Positions 41,478-50,156 are shown, numbered from the stretch's first letter. The stretch is 64,000 nucleotides of DNA from RPQJ01 sp963712815 (GCA_963712815.1 CAVQJL010000008.1:930001-994000), one strand, 5' to 3'. The notes: a model not told the origin generated them from the sequence alone. Made by a program: numbers and translations.

Positions 41478-41745
41478 CTACGACAACGCCCTCGCCAAGA
41501 CCATCATCGGGCTCTACAAGGCCGAGGTGATCTACGCCCGCGGACCTTGGCGGACTCACGATGCGGTGGAGTACTCGACGCTGGAATGGGTTGACTGGTT
41601 CAACCACCGTCGCCTGCTCGAGTCCATCGGCAACGTGCCGCCGGCCGAGTATGAGCAGGCGTATTATCGGCTCAACGAGTCTCAGCCGATGGCGGCCTGA
41701 CTCAACCACCGGAGCCTCCGGTATTTCCGGAGCGGTTCATCCGCC
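41478..41745 (+). mobile_element. 3' remnant of an IS3-family element
   Basis: The frame SYDNALAKTIIGLYKAEVIY ... YSTLEWVDWFNHRRLLESIG ending at 41700 is the last 75 residues of an IS3-family OrfB integrase. The typical right end (TTTCCGGAGCGGTTCA) follows to about 41,740. The 5' part of the element is absent; IS21 abuts it directly. Confidence 0.75.
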
Positions 41746-41768
41746 GCCGACACGTATGTAGCGGGCAA

Positions 41769-41792
41769 GAAAAGGCCCCGTCGAAACGAGGC
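41769..41792 (-). terminator. Rho-independent terminator of the small basic protein gene
   Basis: Read on the minus strand: GCCTCGT, loop TTCG, ACGGGGC, then CTTTTCTTG. A seven-pair stem with one G-U pair, a stable tetraloop and a T-rich tail, 28 bases after the stop at 41820. Confidence 0.6.
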
Positions 41793-41819
41793 TCTTTCAT
41801 CAACTAGCTCTGCTACGAG

Positions 41820-42122
41820 CTACTTTTTACCGACGCGCCTTCTCGTCTTTTTGGGTGCAGTCGGGTCACGCGGCTTGCGTCCCCTGCGCTGGGCTACGTA
41901 TGCGCCCGGACCGACTACAGCCCTGGCGATAGTAGTGAGCAGGTCTTCGACTGACAGCCCCAGCTCGTTTCCCACTTTGTTGATACTGGTGATGATGCTG
42001 GCGATAGCAGGGTTGCTTGCGCTCATTTTCTCCCGCTTTGCTTTTTCCTCTTCCAGCGTCTTCTGAAGAGCGCTGATCTGTTCGAGGGTGAGCTTGCTGT
42101 ACGACTTTACACCTTTGGGCAT
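41820..42122 (-). CDS. Small basic DNA-binding protein, H-NS-like or AT-hook type
   Basis: 100 residues from ATG 42122, which has a very good ribosome site (AAAGGAGAGG); a longer frame to 42224 is less likely. Residues 10-35 form a charged helix (LEQISALQKTLEEEKAKREK), 36-75 a second helical region, and the last 24 residues are strongly basic with QRRGRKPRD at 78-86, an AT-hook-like core. This layout (oligomerising helix, then a GRKP-type DNA-binding tail) recalls H-NS-like xenogeneic silencers, although the usual H-NS C-terminal motif is not complete. It lies exactly at the composition boundary, next to IS remnants, so it may be an island or element passenger. Assignment by resemblance only. 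Confidence 0.55.
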   Translation of the reverse strand: MPKGVKSYSKLTLEQISALQKTLEEEKAKREKMSASNPAIASIITSINKVGNELGLSVEDLLTTIARAVVGPGAYVAQRRGRKPRDPTAPKKTRRRVGKK

Positions 42123-42253
42123 TGTCCTCTCCTTTGTTTGGGACGTTGCGAATACCATGCTCGCGTTTTTCGCTTTGCGACCTTTGCCTTTTTTCGTTGG
42201 TGTTTCTGGGTAAACCTCGTCCATTAGTGCTGCGAACTTTTTAGCTTTCGCAG

Positions 42254-42430
42254 GGGGAGCTTACGCATGCCCGGACCGTGATCGCAGCCTGGCGCCAGGA
42301 GTACAACGAGGAGCGACCGAAGAGATCACTGGGTGGAATGACACCCGCGCAGTACGCAAAGCAACTGGCCGCGAGGCCGCTTGCAATGCCGGCGGACTCT
42401 AGACCCACCTGCTACTGAAAGCGGGGGGAC
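42254..42430 (+). mobile_element. 3' remnant of a second IS3-family element
   Basis: The frame from about 42,260 reads LTHARTVIAAWRQEYNEERP, KRSLGGMTPAQYAKQLAARP and ends in PADSRPTCY at 42418. This is the C terminus of an IS3-family (IS407-like group) integrase, followed by its end sequence GAAAGCGGGGGGACGTCG. The end overlaps the last codons of the thrE-like gene on the other strand. Confidence 0.75.
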
Positions 42431-43686
42431 GTCGCGGGTTCCGGGCGAGTGATCGTGTAGCCGATCATGATTCCAACGAGAATTGTGACAGCCACGACGA
42501 ACATCTGAAGAAACTGCTGAGCGCCCAACATCAACTCCCCTCCCGCCATGGCGACGAGACCGCGAAATCCGATGCTGCCACTGACCAGCAGGACGATGGC
42601 GGGAATGAGCACGATCGAGCTCGGTCGTCCCGTCTTCCTGCCCCAGAGATTGGCGACGACCACCGCAATGATGGTGCCGACCAGATTTCCGAGGTTGCTG
42701 TCGAGAAGTGAATTCCCGGCCATAATCCCCAGGTAGGCAATGCCACAAACCAAAGCGGCCCAGGGAAGATCGCGGCGTGAGGTTTGGAACGAGAGGCACA
42801 GCCCTACGATGAGGATAGGAACGAGCAGCCACATCCAAACCGACTCGATCGGATTCGCGGGCCCAACTGCTGCCAATGGAATGACAAAGCCTGCGGCGAT
42901 GACGCCAAGCCATCCACCAGCGACCTGCTTGAACAGGCAGGTCAGGCCGTTCATCAGGTTTGCCGCGCCTGATACGATGTGCTGCGCGACCAGTTCCCCG
43001 GCCCCAAGGCTGATGGTGTATCCCGGAAGGATAATCGCCACGGCCGATAGAATTACGAGGACGAGATTGAGCTCCGGCACCCAGAACTTGACGGCGGTTG
43101 CCAGAACCCCGACGACAAACGCCGTTGAGAATGGCAGCCAGGCCGATGCAACAGGTCCGAGACGGGTGGAAAGCATGACCAGCCCGTAAACAAGGATACT
43201 GAACAGCGTGGCAAAAATCGTGTCAACCCATCCGCCACCCAGGAGCGGCGCCAGCCCCATTCCGGTAAAGGCGTAACCCAGCATGCTCGCAAACTTTCCC
43301 CACGGAGGCGGAACCTTGTCAATGGCATCCAGTCCGGCAACCGAGTCAGCGAGCGACATTGTGCCGGCTTGCATGTCCTGCAACAGGTCGCCCAGACGCG
43401 CCAATTTGTCGAGATCAACACCCGGAGGGGGTGTCGCCATAAACTCGACGCGCTGAGGTGAATCGGGGCTTTCCCGCACAGCAAAGACGATGTCCGACGG
43501 GGTCGACTTGAATACCCCCTCGTAGCCAAACTTCTTCGAAATACCGGCGAGGAAGGACTCCAGCCGGCCTGCGGTGGAACCGTATCGATGGGCCGCGAGC
43601 CCAACCTTGACGATGAACTGCCAGGCGTCCTCGAAGGAAACCTTTGAGGACGCGCGGCTGTCATTTGAATCGAGCCTACCGTCCAT
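42412..43686 (-). CDS. Threonine/serine exporter family protein (ThrE, fused YjjP/YjjB)
   Basis: 424 residues. The N-terminal cytoplasmic domain (about 15-135) has the family pattern KVGLAAHRYGSTAGRLESFL; about ten membrane helices follow (140-415), including ILPGYTISLGAGELVAQHIV. This is the single-chain ThrE form that exports Thr/Ser or small peptides and acids. The last four residues (PRFQ) and the stop are encoded by the end of an IS3-family remnant, so the original C terminus may have been replaced. First gene inside the lower-GC region. Confidence 0.85.
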   Translation of the reverse strand: MDGRLDSNDSRASSKVSFEDAWQFIVKVGLAAHRYGSTAGRLESFLAGISKKFGYEGVFKSTPSDIVFAVRESPDSPQRVEFMATPPPGVDLDKLARLGDLLQDMQAGTMSLADSVAGLDAIDKVPPPWGKFASMLGYAFTGMGLAPLLGGGWVDTIFATLFSILVYGLVMLSTRLGPVASAWLPFSTAFVVGVLATAVKFWVPELNLVLVILSAVAIILPGYTISLGAGELVAQHIVSGAANLMNGLTCLFKQVAGGWLGVIAAGFVIPLAAVGPANPIESVWMWLLVPILIVGLCLSFQTSRRDLPWAALVCGIAYLGIMAGNSLLDSNLGNLVGTIIAVVVANLWGRKTGRPSSIVLIPAIVLLVSGSIGFRGLVAMAGGELMLGAQQFLQMFVVAVTILVGIMIGYTITRPEPATSPRFQ

Positions 43687-43761
43687 GGCCGTCGATTAGC
43701 GGATCATTAGGTTGCATGCGGATGAATTTTGAAAGCCGAGTGTATCGCCACATCTGCAAGC

Positions 43762-43880
43762 TTACTTCCATACATGTTTGAAGACACGATACACGTTGCC
43801 ACCAATGACCTTGCCGCAATCCTCGTTGGAGTAACCATGCTCGAGCATCTTGTCCACTAATGCTGCGATGAACTGATAGG
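43762..43880 (-). pseudogene. C-terminal remnant of a membrane dipeptidase (M19)
   Basis: The minus-strand frame QFIAALVDKMLEHGYSNEDC, GKVIGGNVYRVFKHVWK and stop at 43762 is the characteristic end of renal-dipeptidase-type M19 enzymes (GYS.ED..KI.GGN..RVF..VW). Only 39 residues are left. Upstream it is cut at a GGGGGAGCTTACG sequence that also occurs at 42,253-42,265. Confidence 0.7.
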
Positions 43881-43899
43881 GGGCGGGGGAGCTTACGGG

Positions 43900-44004
43900 T
43901 CCTGCCACCGCATTCCGGACACATGTTGCGTCGCCAGCACCAGCGTCTGGGTATTCGCGCCGGAATAGCGGAAATGTTCGCCTGCGGATTCACCCGGCAA
44001 TGGC
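43900..44004 (-). pseudogene. 105-base duplicate of the serine hydrolase gene at 50157-51464
   Basis: 43900-44004 matches 50644-50748 almost base for base (about two or three differences). It encodes, on the minus strand, the segment around FRYSGANTQTLVLAT. Nothing else of that gene lies here. It sits directly beside the M19 remnant, so two gene scraps are joined. The rest of 43,687-44,096 holds no gene that I can see. Confidence 0.8.
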
Positions 44005-44096
44005 AAAGCTAAATCACACCGTTCGGACAACCGAATACTTTCCATCAATAAATCATGGCACGAAAACTTAGTCTTTCTTCAGTTCCGACTGTTTAC

Positions 44097-45662
44097 TCAA
44101 CTGTGTTCCAGTCTGGTGTTTGCGTCCAGCGGATAGATAGGACTCTTTAGCTGGGTATGTTTGAAAATACTTATGTCGCGACTAGTGGTTCCGGGAACAT
44201 CAGCGATCAGCAACTTGTCGGTGAAGTTTTCATAGAATGCTCGAAAGTGCATTCCGCTTTTGACACCTATAACGTCATATTCCTGAACGATGATGCCGTG
44301 TGGCCGTCCCTGCGTATCATCATAGGTCTGGCATAGGCCGGATATGACGATGACATCCACCGTATTCACCGCATCGATGACCAACCTAACGGTAGGGCCA
44401 AGCTGAAATGGGCCGTTGAAAGCGGTTCCCCCGCGAACGGTCTCATTCCCATCCGAAATCGACTTGACATAGGCTTTGGTCTTGATCGGTTCGCCTGCCA
44501 ATGGCTCAAACTTGCCCCCGAGGCTCACATCGATTGTCGCTCCTACACCGGCAGCGACTGCGGCCTTTGCGGTTTCCGGATCGTGTATGGACATGAAAGC
44601 GACTCTCCCCAGGCCTTTGGTCTCCATAAGGGCCTTCAGCAAGTGGGTGCCGCCACCTCCGGCTCCGCCACCCGGGTTATCCGCAGCGTCCCCAATCACA
44701 ATAGGGGTATGGTCGATGACATCGCCTTTCGTTGGCAATTTACGGACATAGTGGCCGTCCTTCTCGAGCATGGCCAGCACAGTGCTCATCGTTTTATCCA
44801 AAGGTTCTAATGGGATGACGGACTCTTTCCGGTGGTCCCATATCCATTGCGCCAGTTCGTCCACCAGTTCTTGTGCCAGCTTGAGGTTGTTTTCGGTAGT
44901 GACCATCGGGTACACACCACAAAAATCGCTGTCCTGGTATGGAAAACCATGCATAACAGAGCAGTTCAACACGCCGGGCCGCTTTTCGATTTCAATGCAC
45001 TTTTCTTTGAGTCGATTTGCAAAGGCGCCCTCCTCTTCGGTATTACTCACCGGCATCATCAGTGGCACTTTGCGATAGGCCGGGGTGGGATGAGACTCTC
45101 CTGCCAGGATCGCAGCGGCACGATACATGGCATCACGTGCGCATGCATTCATATCCATATGAGGATATTGTTTGCAGGCACTGAAGAAATTCATGTTGTC
45201 CTTCATCTTCTCTGTGATCTTGCCATGCAGGTCGCCCGACCAGACGATCATCGTGTCCTTTCCGACCAGGGCTCTGACCGACTCCGCTAGATCTCCTTCA
45301 AGATCGGGCGTTCTATTCACCATACCGGCACCGTGAAGACAAAGGTAGACGATGTCGATCGGTAGCTGTGTTCTCAGCGTGTCTATGATCTCTTTTTTTG
45401 CATCTTTCCAACACTGATCGTTCACCGTGCTGAAGCACCAGTCTGGATAGAACAGGACACCCGGGAGCAGCTCCCATCCCTTTTCCTCGCACACATCCAC
45501 TGGCCCGCCAATGGCAGTTCCTTTCAAACCATTCTTGATCTGATCGCCCCGGAAAGTGCGCATTCTGTCGAGCGTGGTTTCACCCATTCCTTCGGTGAGG
45601 TAGGTGTTGGTCTCATGGAAAAAGCCAACATAGGAGACTCTTAGTTTCTGTTCATCTTTCAT
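44097..45662 (-). CDS. M81-family metallopeptidase, MlrC (microcystinase C)-like
   Basis: 521 residues, full length, with the two-domain MlrC plan. The N-terminal metal-binding domain has VGFFHETNTYLTEG, YLCLHGAGMVNRTPDLEGDL, VWSGDLHGKITEKMKDN and ACKQYPHMDMNACARD. The C-terminal domain has VIGDAADNPGGGAGGGGTHL. In microcystin degraders MlrC cleaves the tetrapeptide or Adda products; most homologues have unknown peptide-like substrates. No signal peptide, so cytosolic. It belongs to a minus-strand block of hydrolases. Confidence 0.88.
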   Translation of the reverse strand: MKDEQKLRVSYVGFFHETNTYLTEGMGETTLDRMRTFRGDQIKNGLKGTAIGGPVDVCEEKGWELLPGVLFYPDWCFSTVNDQCWKDAKKEIIDTLRTQLPIDIVYLCLHGAGMVNRTPDLEGDLAESVRALVGKDTMIVWSGDLHGKITEKMKDNMNFFSACKQYPHMDMNACARDAMYRAAAILAGESHPTPAYRKVPLMMPVSNTEEEGAFANRLKEKCIEIEKRPGVLNCSVMHGFPYQDSDFCGVYPMVTTENNLKLAQELVDELAQWIWDHRKESVIPLEPLDKTMSTVLAMLEKDGHYVRKLPTKGDVIDHTPIVIGDAADNPGGGAGGGGTHLLKALMETKGLGRVAFMSIHDPETAKAAVAAGVGATIDVSLGGKFEPLAGEPIKTKAYVKSISDGNETVRGGTAFNGPFQLGPTVRLVIDAVNTVDVIVISGLCQTYDDTQGRPHGIIVQEYDVIGVKSGMHFRAFYENFTDKLLIADVPGTTSRDISIFKHTQLKSPIYPLDANTRLEHS

Positions 45663-45796
45663 TGCAGTTCATTTCTCCAATATTAGTAATTGGGTTTATC
45701 TAATTTGAATGATTAACTGCACTAATAACAACTAGTGCTATTACCTGATAAATGAGGCGTAGCGCGGCGAACTGATTCACCTCGTTATTCATTAGG

Positions 45797-47161
45797 TCAC
45801 TCGATGGTGTTCTTGTAGATGACGCCGTCTTTCATGATGATGACGAAGTTCTTTTCCGGGTCGGCGATCAAGTCGATGTTCTCGAGCGGATTGCCGTCGA
45901 CCAGAATCAGGTCGGCATAGGCACCCTCCCGAACCACACCGTTGTCACCGGGATAGGGATCGCGCGGCCCGGAACGCTTGAAGATCTCGTAGTTCTGGCT
46001 GGTCGCAATCTTCAGCACTTCCCAGGGCTCGTAATAGCGGGCGAGCTTCGCCAACTGCGCCCCCTGACGCGCGGCGAGCGCGGGTGAACCCTGACTGTCA
46101 GTGCCGAACCCGAACAGCAGGTCGTATTTCTTCGCTAACGCGAAGGCTGTATCAGTTCCAGAGATCAGCAATTGGTACTTTTTTTCCTGAAACGAGCCGG
46201 CAGGTAACGGGATCGCATCCTCGTCGTTATAGAAGGGCTGCAGGCAGACCGAAGTATTCGTCTCCTTCATCAGTTTGGCGGTTTCCTCGTCAATCATCTG
46301 GCCATGCTCGACATTCCGGACACCGCCGCGGATCGCGTTCTGGATCGCCTTCGCGGAGTAGGAGTGAACCGTCACGTAGGTGCCCCAGTTCTGCGCCACT
46401 TCGACCGCCGCCGCGATTTCCTCGACGGTGTATTGCGAGACGTCCAGCGGATCCGAGGGCGAGGCGACCCCGCCGCCCCCCATCAGCTTGATGAAGGCCG
46501 CTCCCCGCATCAGGTTCTCGCGCACGCGCTGCAGGACTTGCGCCTTGCCGTCTGCGATGGCGACCGACCCCATCCTTTCCTGCGGGGTAAGATCCCTTGA
46601 ATAGCTCTGAGGTATATCAATCGTTTGACGGAAATCTGCATGGCCCGACGTTTGGGAGACCATCGACCCCGCAGCGTACATCCGGGGACCAACGTACATA
46701 CCCTCGTCGATCGCCGACTTTAGATCGAAGACATTGCCGCCCATGTCCCTGATCGTGGTGAAGCCCCGCAGAAGCGTCTTTTCCGCCCCATCGGCCGCCA
46801 CAAGGTTCAGCTTGCCCTCACCAACCGCGAATGCGTTGCCACTAAAATTGGCCGCCATGCTGTGCCAATGGCAGTCTGTCAGGCCAGGCATCAGCGTACG
46901 CCCGCCACCGTCGATGACCCTGCCCCCCGCGACGGCCAACGGTTCAGTTGACACCGCGGTGATCTTGTTGCCCGTCACCACGACATTGGCTTTTTTGATC
47001 AGGGCTTCGTGCACGCCGTCAAAGACGTTGACGTTCGTGAACAGGATCGGCCCGGAGGCGTCCTGAGCAACGGCCGGCAGGGTGACGCTCGCGGCAAGCG
47101 CAAGCGCCACGATGGGTACCATTTTTTGAACTGACCTGCGTAATTCTTGAATAGTCATCAA
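45797..47161 (-). CDS. Exported amidohydrolase-superfamily protein
   Basis: 454 residues with a signal peptide (about 1-32, ending LPAVAQ). Metal-dependent hydrolase motifs: H98-W-H100 in TDCHWHS, a candidate carboxylated Lys in GAAFIKLMGGGG near 220, His in TVHSYSAKA and RNVEHGQM, and Asp in FGFGTDSQG. It resembles Xaa-Pro/Xaa-Arg-type dipeptidases and imidazolonepropionase-like enzymes of the superfamily, which often act on N-blocked or unusual dipeptides. Periplasmic location is inferred from the signal peptide. Confidence 0.85.
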   Translation of the reverse strand: MMTIQELRRSVQKMVPIVALALAASVTLPAVAQDASGPILFTNVNVFDGVHEALIKKANVVVTGNKITAVSTEPLAVAGGRVIDGGGRTLMPGLTDCHWHSMAANFSGNAFAVGEGKLNLVAADGAEKTLLRGFTTIRDMGGNVFDLKSAIDEGMYVGPRMYAAGSMVSQTSGHADFRQTIDIPQSYSRDLTPQERMGSVAIADGKAQVLQRVRENLMRGAAFIKLMGGGGVASPSDPLDVSQYTVEEIAAAVEVAQNWGTYVTVHSYSAKAIQNAIRGGVRNVEHGQMIDEETAKLMKETNTSVCLQPFYNDEDAIPLPAGSFQEKKYQLLISGTDTAFALAKKYDLLFGFGTDSQGSPALAARQGAQLAKLARYYEPWEVLKIATSQNYEIFKRSGPRDPYPGDNGVVREGAYADLILVDGNPLENIDLIADPEKNFVIIMKDGVIYKNTIE

Positions 47162-47220
47162 AATCCTCGGTATTTAAGTTTGATTTCTCTTTTCTCATGG
47201 GTGGCGTGTGTGTACCGTCT

Positions 47221-47409
47221 CTATTTGCCGGCAAAATATTTGGCGGCATTGCGCAGATATCCCGGCGAATGATCGATCCCCGAGATTTCATCCTGGTTGG
47301 GCGCCAATCCGAAATACATGCCACAAAAATCGCGGGCCGGGTCGACATAGATCCCCTGCCCCATGTTGCCGTGCTTGAACAGCGTGGCCATCATCAGGGC
47401 AAAAACCAT
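47221..47409 (-). pseudogene. 3' fragment of a second serine hydrolase gene
   Basis: FKHGNMGQGIYVDPARDFCG, MYFGLAPNQDEISGIDHSPG, YLRNAAKYFAGK is nearly identical to the C terminus of the protein encoded at 50157-51464, with visibly diverged DNA. The fragment is about 55 codons and lacks all catalytic motifs. It is therefore a remnant of a diverged paralogue rather than a recent copy. Confidence 0.8.
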
Positions 47410-47414
47410 GAAAC

Positions 47415-48848
47415 CTATTTCTCGAGACGGAAGATCCGGTGCTGCATGCTAAGGAACGCCGGCTTTCCAGACTTGTCACGCATCAACTCACCAACCGTTC
47501 CTTTAAAGGCTCCATCTGTCATGATAACCATGTCTTTACCCGCGCTACTCATCGAAATCGGGGGAGGGTTCTCATAAATTTTCATGCCTGCTAATGGCTT
47601 GTATAGGCGCTCAGCCATGAGCTGGTCTTTGACAAAATAGAGTTTGTAGTCTTCATTATCCCCTAACCAAAGACCTTCGAAAGGTTCAAGGGCACTACGA
47701 TCTGCATCGATTGCAACAAGGGGTTTTTTCTCAACACCTAAATACTTTTTGAGAGCCAGTGCGATTACCCCATCGTACACTTCAATACCACGGTCGCTGT
47801 TCGTAAGAACAACGATCCCAAACTTCTTATCTGGTGCAAACAGCACCTTGGAGGTGGCCCCTCCCGACCGACCGGCATGAAAAACGGTTCGCACACCGCC
47901 GATATCCTCAACGAACCACGCAACGCCGGTGTGTTCACTCAGCTCGCCTTCGACCAAGGGACTGTGCGCCATGTCCAGCAACTTTGGAGACAACAGTTGA
48001 CTGCCTTCCTTGTCCTTACCGTCAAACTGAAATTGCACCCACTTCATCATGTCACGGACATTGCTGAGGATGGCTCCGGCCGGATAAACGCTGCGCGGAA
48101 AAGGCGCAAAGCTGACCCGAGGCTCGGACTTCCCGTCGTATACGCCGGCATGGCCAACAGCAAAGCGGTCTGCCATGAGTTCCGGCATGAAGAAGGAGGT
48201 GTGCGTCATGCCCAGGGGCACAAACAACTCATCCTTGACTTTTTGCTCATAAGATTTTGCACGGCTTACGACTTGAATGAGACGTCCTGCAATGATGTAG
48301 TTGTTATTGTTGTAGGCCCAGACCTCCCCATAAGGTGTGCGTTGCGGTAGGTATCGAAAAGCCCGCACGGCCTTCTCCAGGGCATCTTCCCCCGAACTGG
48401 GATCCTCAAAATAGTCGCCTTGCCAGCCAGTCCGGTGCTGGAAAAGGTCGATGACCTTCGCCTTTTCTGAGGCCTCGCTATCCAGGACCGAAAACTCCGG
48501 GAGATACTTCCGAACTGGGGCTTCGAGGTCGACCTCTCCGCGTTCTGCCATTTTAAGAACGACCGTGGCCGTAAAGGGCTTTGTCGCGGAACCGATATAA
48601 AACACGGTGTCTTCAGTGACAGCCTGAGGATCGTCAACATTGGTAATGCCGATGCCGGCCATTTGGACCTTGCCATCGTGAATGATCCCAATGGCTATAC
48701 CTGGGACTTTGATCTCGTCCATGAGTCGCTGAGCTTCGCTCCTAATTTCCTCAAACCGCGTGTCCATGTTTTTCTGGGCAGCTGCCGGTTGAACTGCAAT
48801 AAATAGCGAGGCTATTGCACTAAACAGTAGTGCTATGTTTCGCTTCAT
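47415..48848 (-). CDS. Exported beta-lactamase-related serine hydrolase (class C/S12 fold)
   Basis: 477 residues from ATG 48848, with ribosome site AGGAGA and a signal peptide (about 1-25, ending AAAQ). The catalytic SxxK is S87-A-T-K90 (YIGSATKPF), and YNN near 190 (WAYNNNNY) gives the Tyr-x-Asn. HAGRSGG near 340 takes the place of the third motif. A C-terminal lipocalin-like extension follows (from about 380). The family includes D-aminopeptidases, esterases and MlrB-like peptidases; the sequence does not fix the substrate. It ends just before the 47221-47409 remnant. Confidence 0.87.
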   Translation of the reverse strand: MKRNIALLFSAIASLFIAVQPAAAQKNMDTRFEEIRSEAQRLMDEIKVPGIAIGIIHDGKVQMAGIGITNVDDPQAVTEDTVFYIGSATKPFTATVVLKMAERGEVDLEAPVRKYLPEFSVLDSEASEKAKVIDLFQHRTGWQGDYFEDPSSGEDALEKAVRAFRYLPQRTPYGEVWAYNNNNYIIAGRLIQVVSRAKSYEQKVKDELFVPLGMTHTSFFMPELMADRFAVGHAGVYDGKSEPRVSFAPFPRSVYPAGAILSNVRDMMKWVQFQFDGKDKEGSQLLSPKLLDMAHSPLVEGELSEHTGVAWFVEDIGGVRTVFHAGRSGGATSKVLFAPDKKFGIVVLTNSDRGIEVYDGVIALALKKYLGVEKKPLVAIDADRSALEPFEGLWLGDNEDYKLYFVKDQLMAERLYKPLAGMKIYENPPPISMSSAGKDMVIMTDGAFKGTVGELMRDKSGKPAFLSMQHRIFRLEK

Positions 48849-48966
48849 GGGTCTTCTCCTCGTGCTTATCTGCATACATCAGCAAGGTAATATTCTTGGC
48901 TGGGTCCCCCTCCACGGGACTCGTCCGTCTTGCGTGCCATCGATTGGTCCAGAGGTTTCTGTTGCT

Positions 48967-48995
48967 GGGGGCGCACCGGTAGAGGGTGCGCCCCC
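48967..48995 (-). terminator. Terminator-like hairpin after the class A-type serine hydrolase
   Basis: GGGGGCGCACC (48967-48977) pairs perfectly with GGTGCGCCCCC (48985-48995), 11 pairs with a 7-base loop, 16 bases after the stop at 49011. No clear T-run follows on the minus strand. Confidence 0.45.
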
Positions 48996-49010
48996 GAGCG
49001 GTTTACCCAC

Positions 49011-50006
49011 CTATTGCTTCGCCACCGGAGCCAGGTAGAAGTGATCGAACAGCGCGCGGGCGATCTCGGCAATTGCCCGTTCCCTGTCCGACTCGGAGGT
49101 CTTGCTGCTGTTCGTGAACACGGCGATGGCAAACCGCCGACCGTCGGGGAGCGTGATATAGCCAGCGTCGTTGGCTACTCCGCCTAAGGTTCCGGTCTTG
49201 TGCGCTACGGGCGTTCCCTTCGGCAACAGCCCCTGGAGTCGGCCAGCGCCGGTGCGCGTGCGCGACATGACGCCCAGCAGGAACTCGCGGCTCTTCGGAC
49301 TCATCGCCCTGCCACCGTCGATGGCAAGCAGGAGTTTCAGATACGCATTGGGCGTTGTGTGGTCGCGGGGATCTGCCTCGAAGTTCGGATTGGGACCAAC
49401 CTGGGCCGCCACCAGTGCCGGGTTGTTGCTGATGGCCTCAGCGACAGCTTCTGGGGTGACCGATGGCACGCCGTAGAAATCCATGAGAATCCCGCGGACA
49501 GGCCGATCGACCCTGAAATCGGTGATCCCGAGCCTGCGCAGGTTCTCGGTCACCGCCGCTGGTCCACCTGCCAGCCCCATAAGGACGTCGGTCGCCGTGT
49601 TGTCACTCTCTGTGATCATTGGATATATCAAGTTCGCTAACGAGAACTGGACCCCGGGGTAGGGGAATCTCTCGGCAATCGCAACTGTGCCGGCGACATA
49701 CATGTCGGGCGGGATGTCGACCATTTGGTCGAGACTGAGTTCCCCCTTGTCCACGAGATCCATCACTTTCGCGGCGACCGCCACCTTGTAGGTGCTGGCC
49801 ATGGCGAAGGTCTGATCACCGTTGAACGAGATGACCTCGTCGCCGCCGATTTCCTGCGCCGCGAAGCCTATGCGCCCGGCAAGCCCCGACGCGATCTGTC
49901 CGATCGCCGCTCCAACGGACTGTCCTTCTGTTGTCTGGCCGTATGCCGGGCTGAAGGTAGCCGCCGCGGAAACCGCGAGGGCTGCGATAACATGACGATA
50001 TTTCAT
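49011..50006 (-). CDS. Class A beta-lactamase-fold serine hydrolase with atypical omega region
   Basis: 331 residues from ATG 50006, with ribosome site AGGAGC and a signal peptide (1-23). Class A motifs: S71-T-Y-K74, S134-D-N136 and K270-T-G. The region that should hold Glu166 (ExxLN) reads RVDRPVRGILMDFYG, with about 30 extra residues before ADPRDHTTP at 211-219; no ExxxN is present where expected. Without that Glu, deacylation of beta-lactams should be poor, so this may be a peptidase or esterase rather than a resistance enzyme. It lies among other serine hydrolases, not next to a regulator of the AmpR/BlaI type. Confidence 0.85.
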   Translation of the reverse strand: MKYRHVIAALAVSAAATFSPAYGQTTEGQSVGAAIGQIASGLAGRIGFAAQEIGGDEVISFNGDQTFAMASTYKVAVAAKVMDLVDKGELSLDQMVDIPPDMYVAGTVAIAERFPYPGVQFSLANLIYPMITESDNTATDVLMGLAGGPAAVTENLRRLGITDFRVDRPVRGILMDFYGVPSVTPEAVAEAISNNPALVAAQVGPNPNFEADPRDHTTPNAYLKLLLAIDGGRAMSPKSREFLLGVMSRTRTGAGRLQGLLPKGTPVAHKTGTLGGVANDAGYITLPDGRRFAIAVFTNSSKTSESDRERAIAEIARALFDHFYLAPVAKQ

Positions 50007-50156
50007 TTTTGGTTGCTCCTTCTGTGAGATGAGGTTTGGAAATGTCCCATTCGATGTTGAAAGTGCGTGACGAGCGGCGCTGCGGATTTCAGGGTCATGC
50101 GGCCTTCTCGCCCACGTCACCGTTCGCGCCGACTTTGGATGATGTGGGTACCCTCC

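Noticed and set aside
49011..50006. Calling the class A-type gene a beta-lactam resistance gene
   Set aside because: The Glu166 motif is missing and the omega region is expanded; the context is catabolic, without a resistance regulator.
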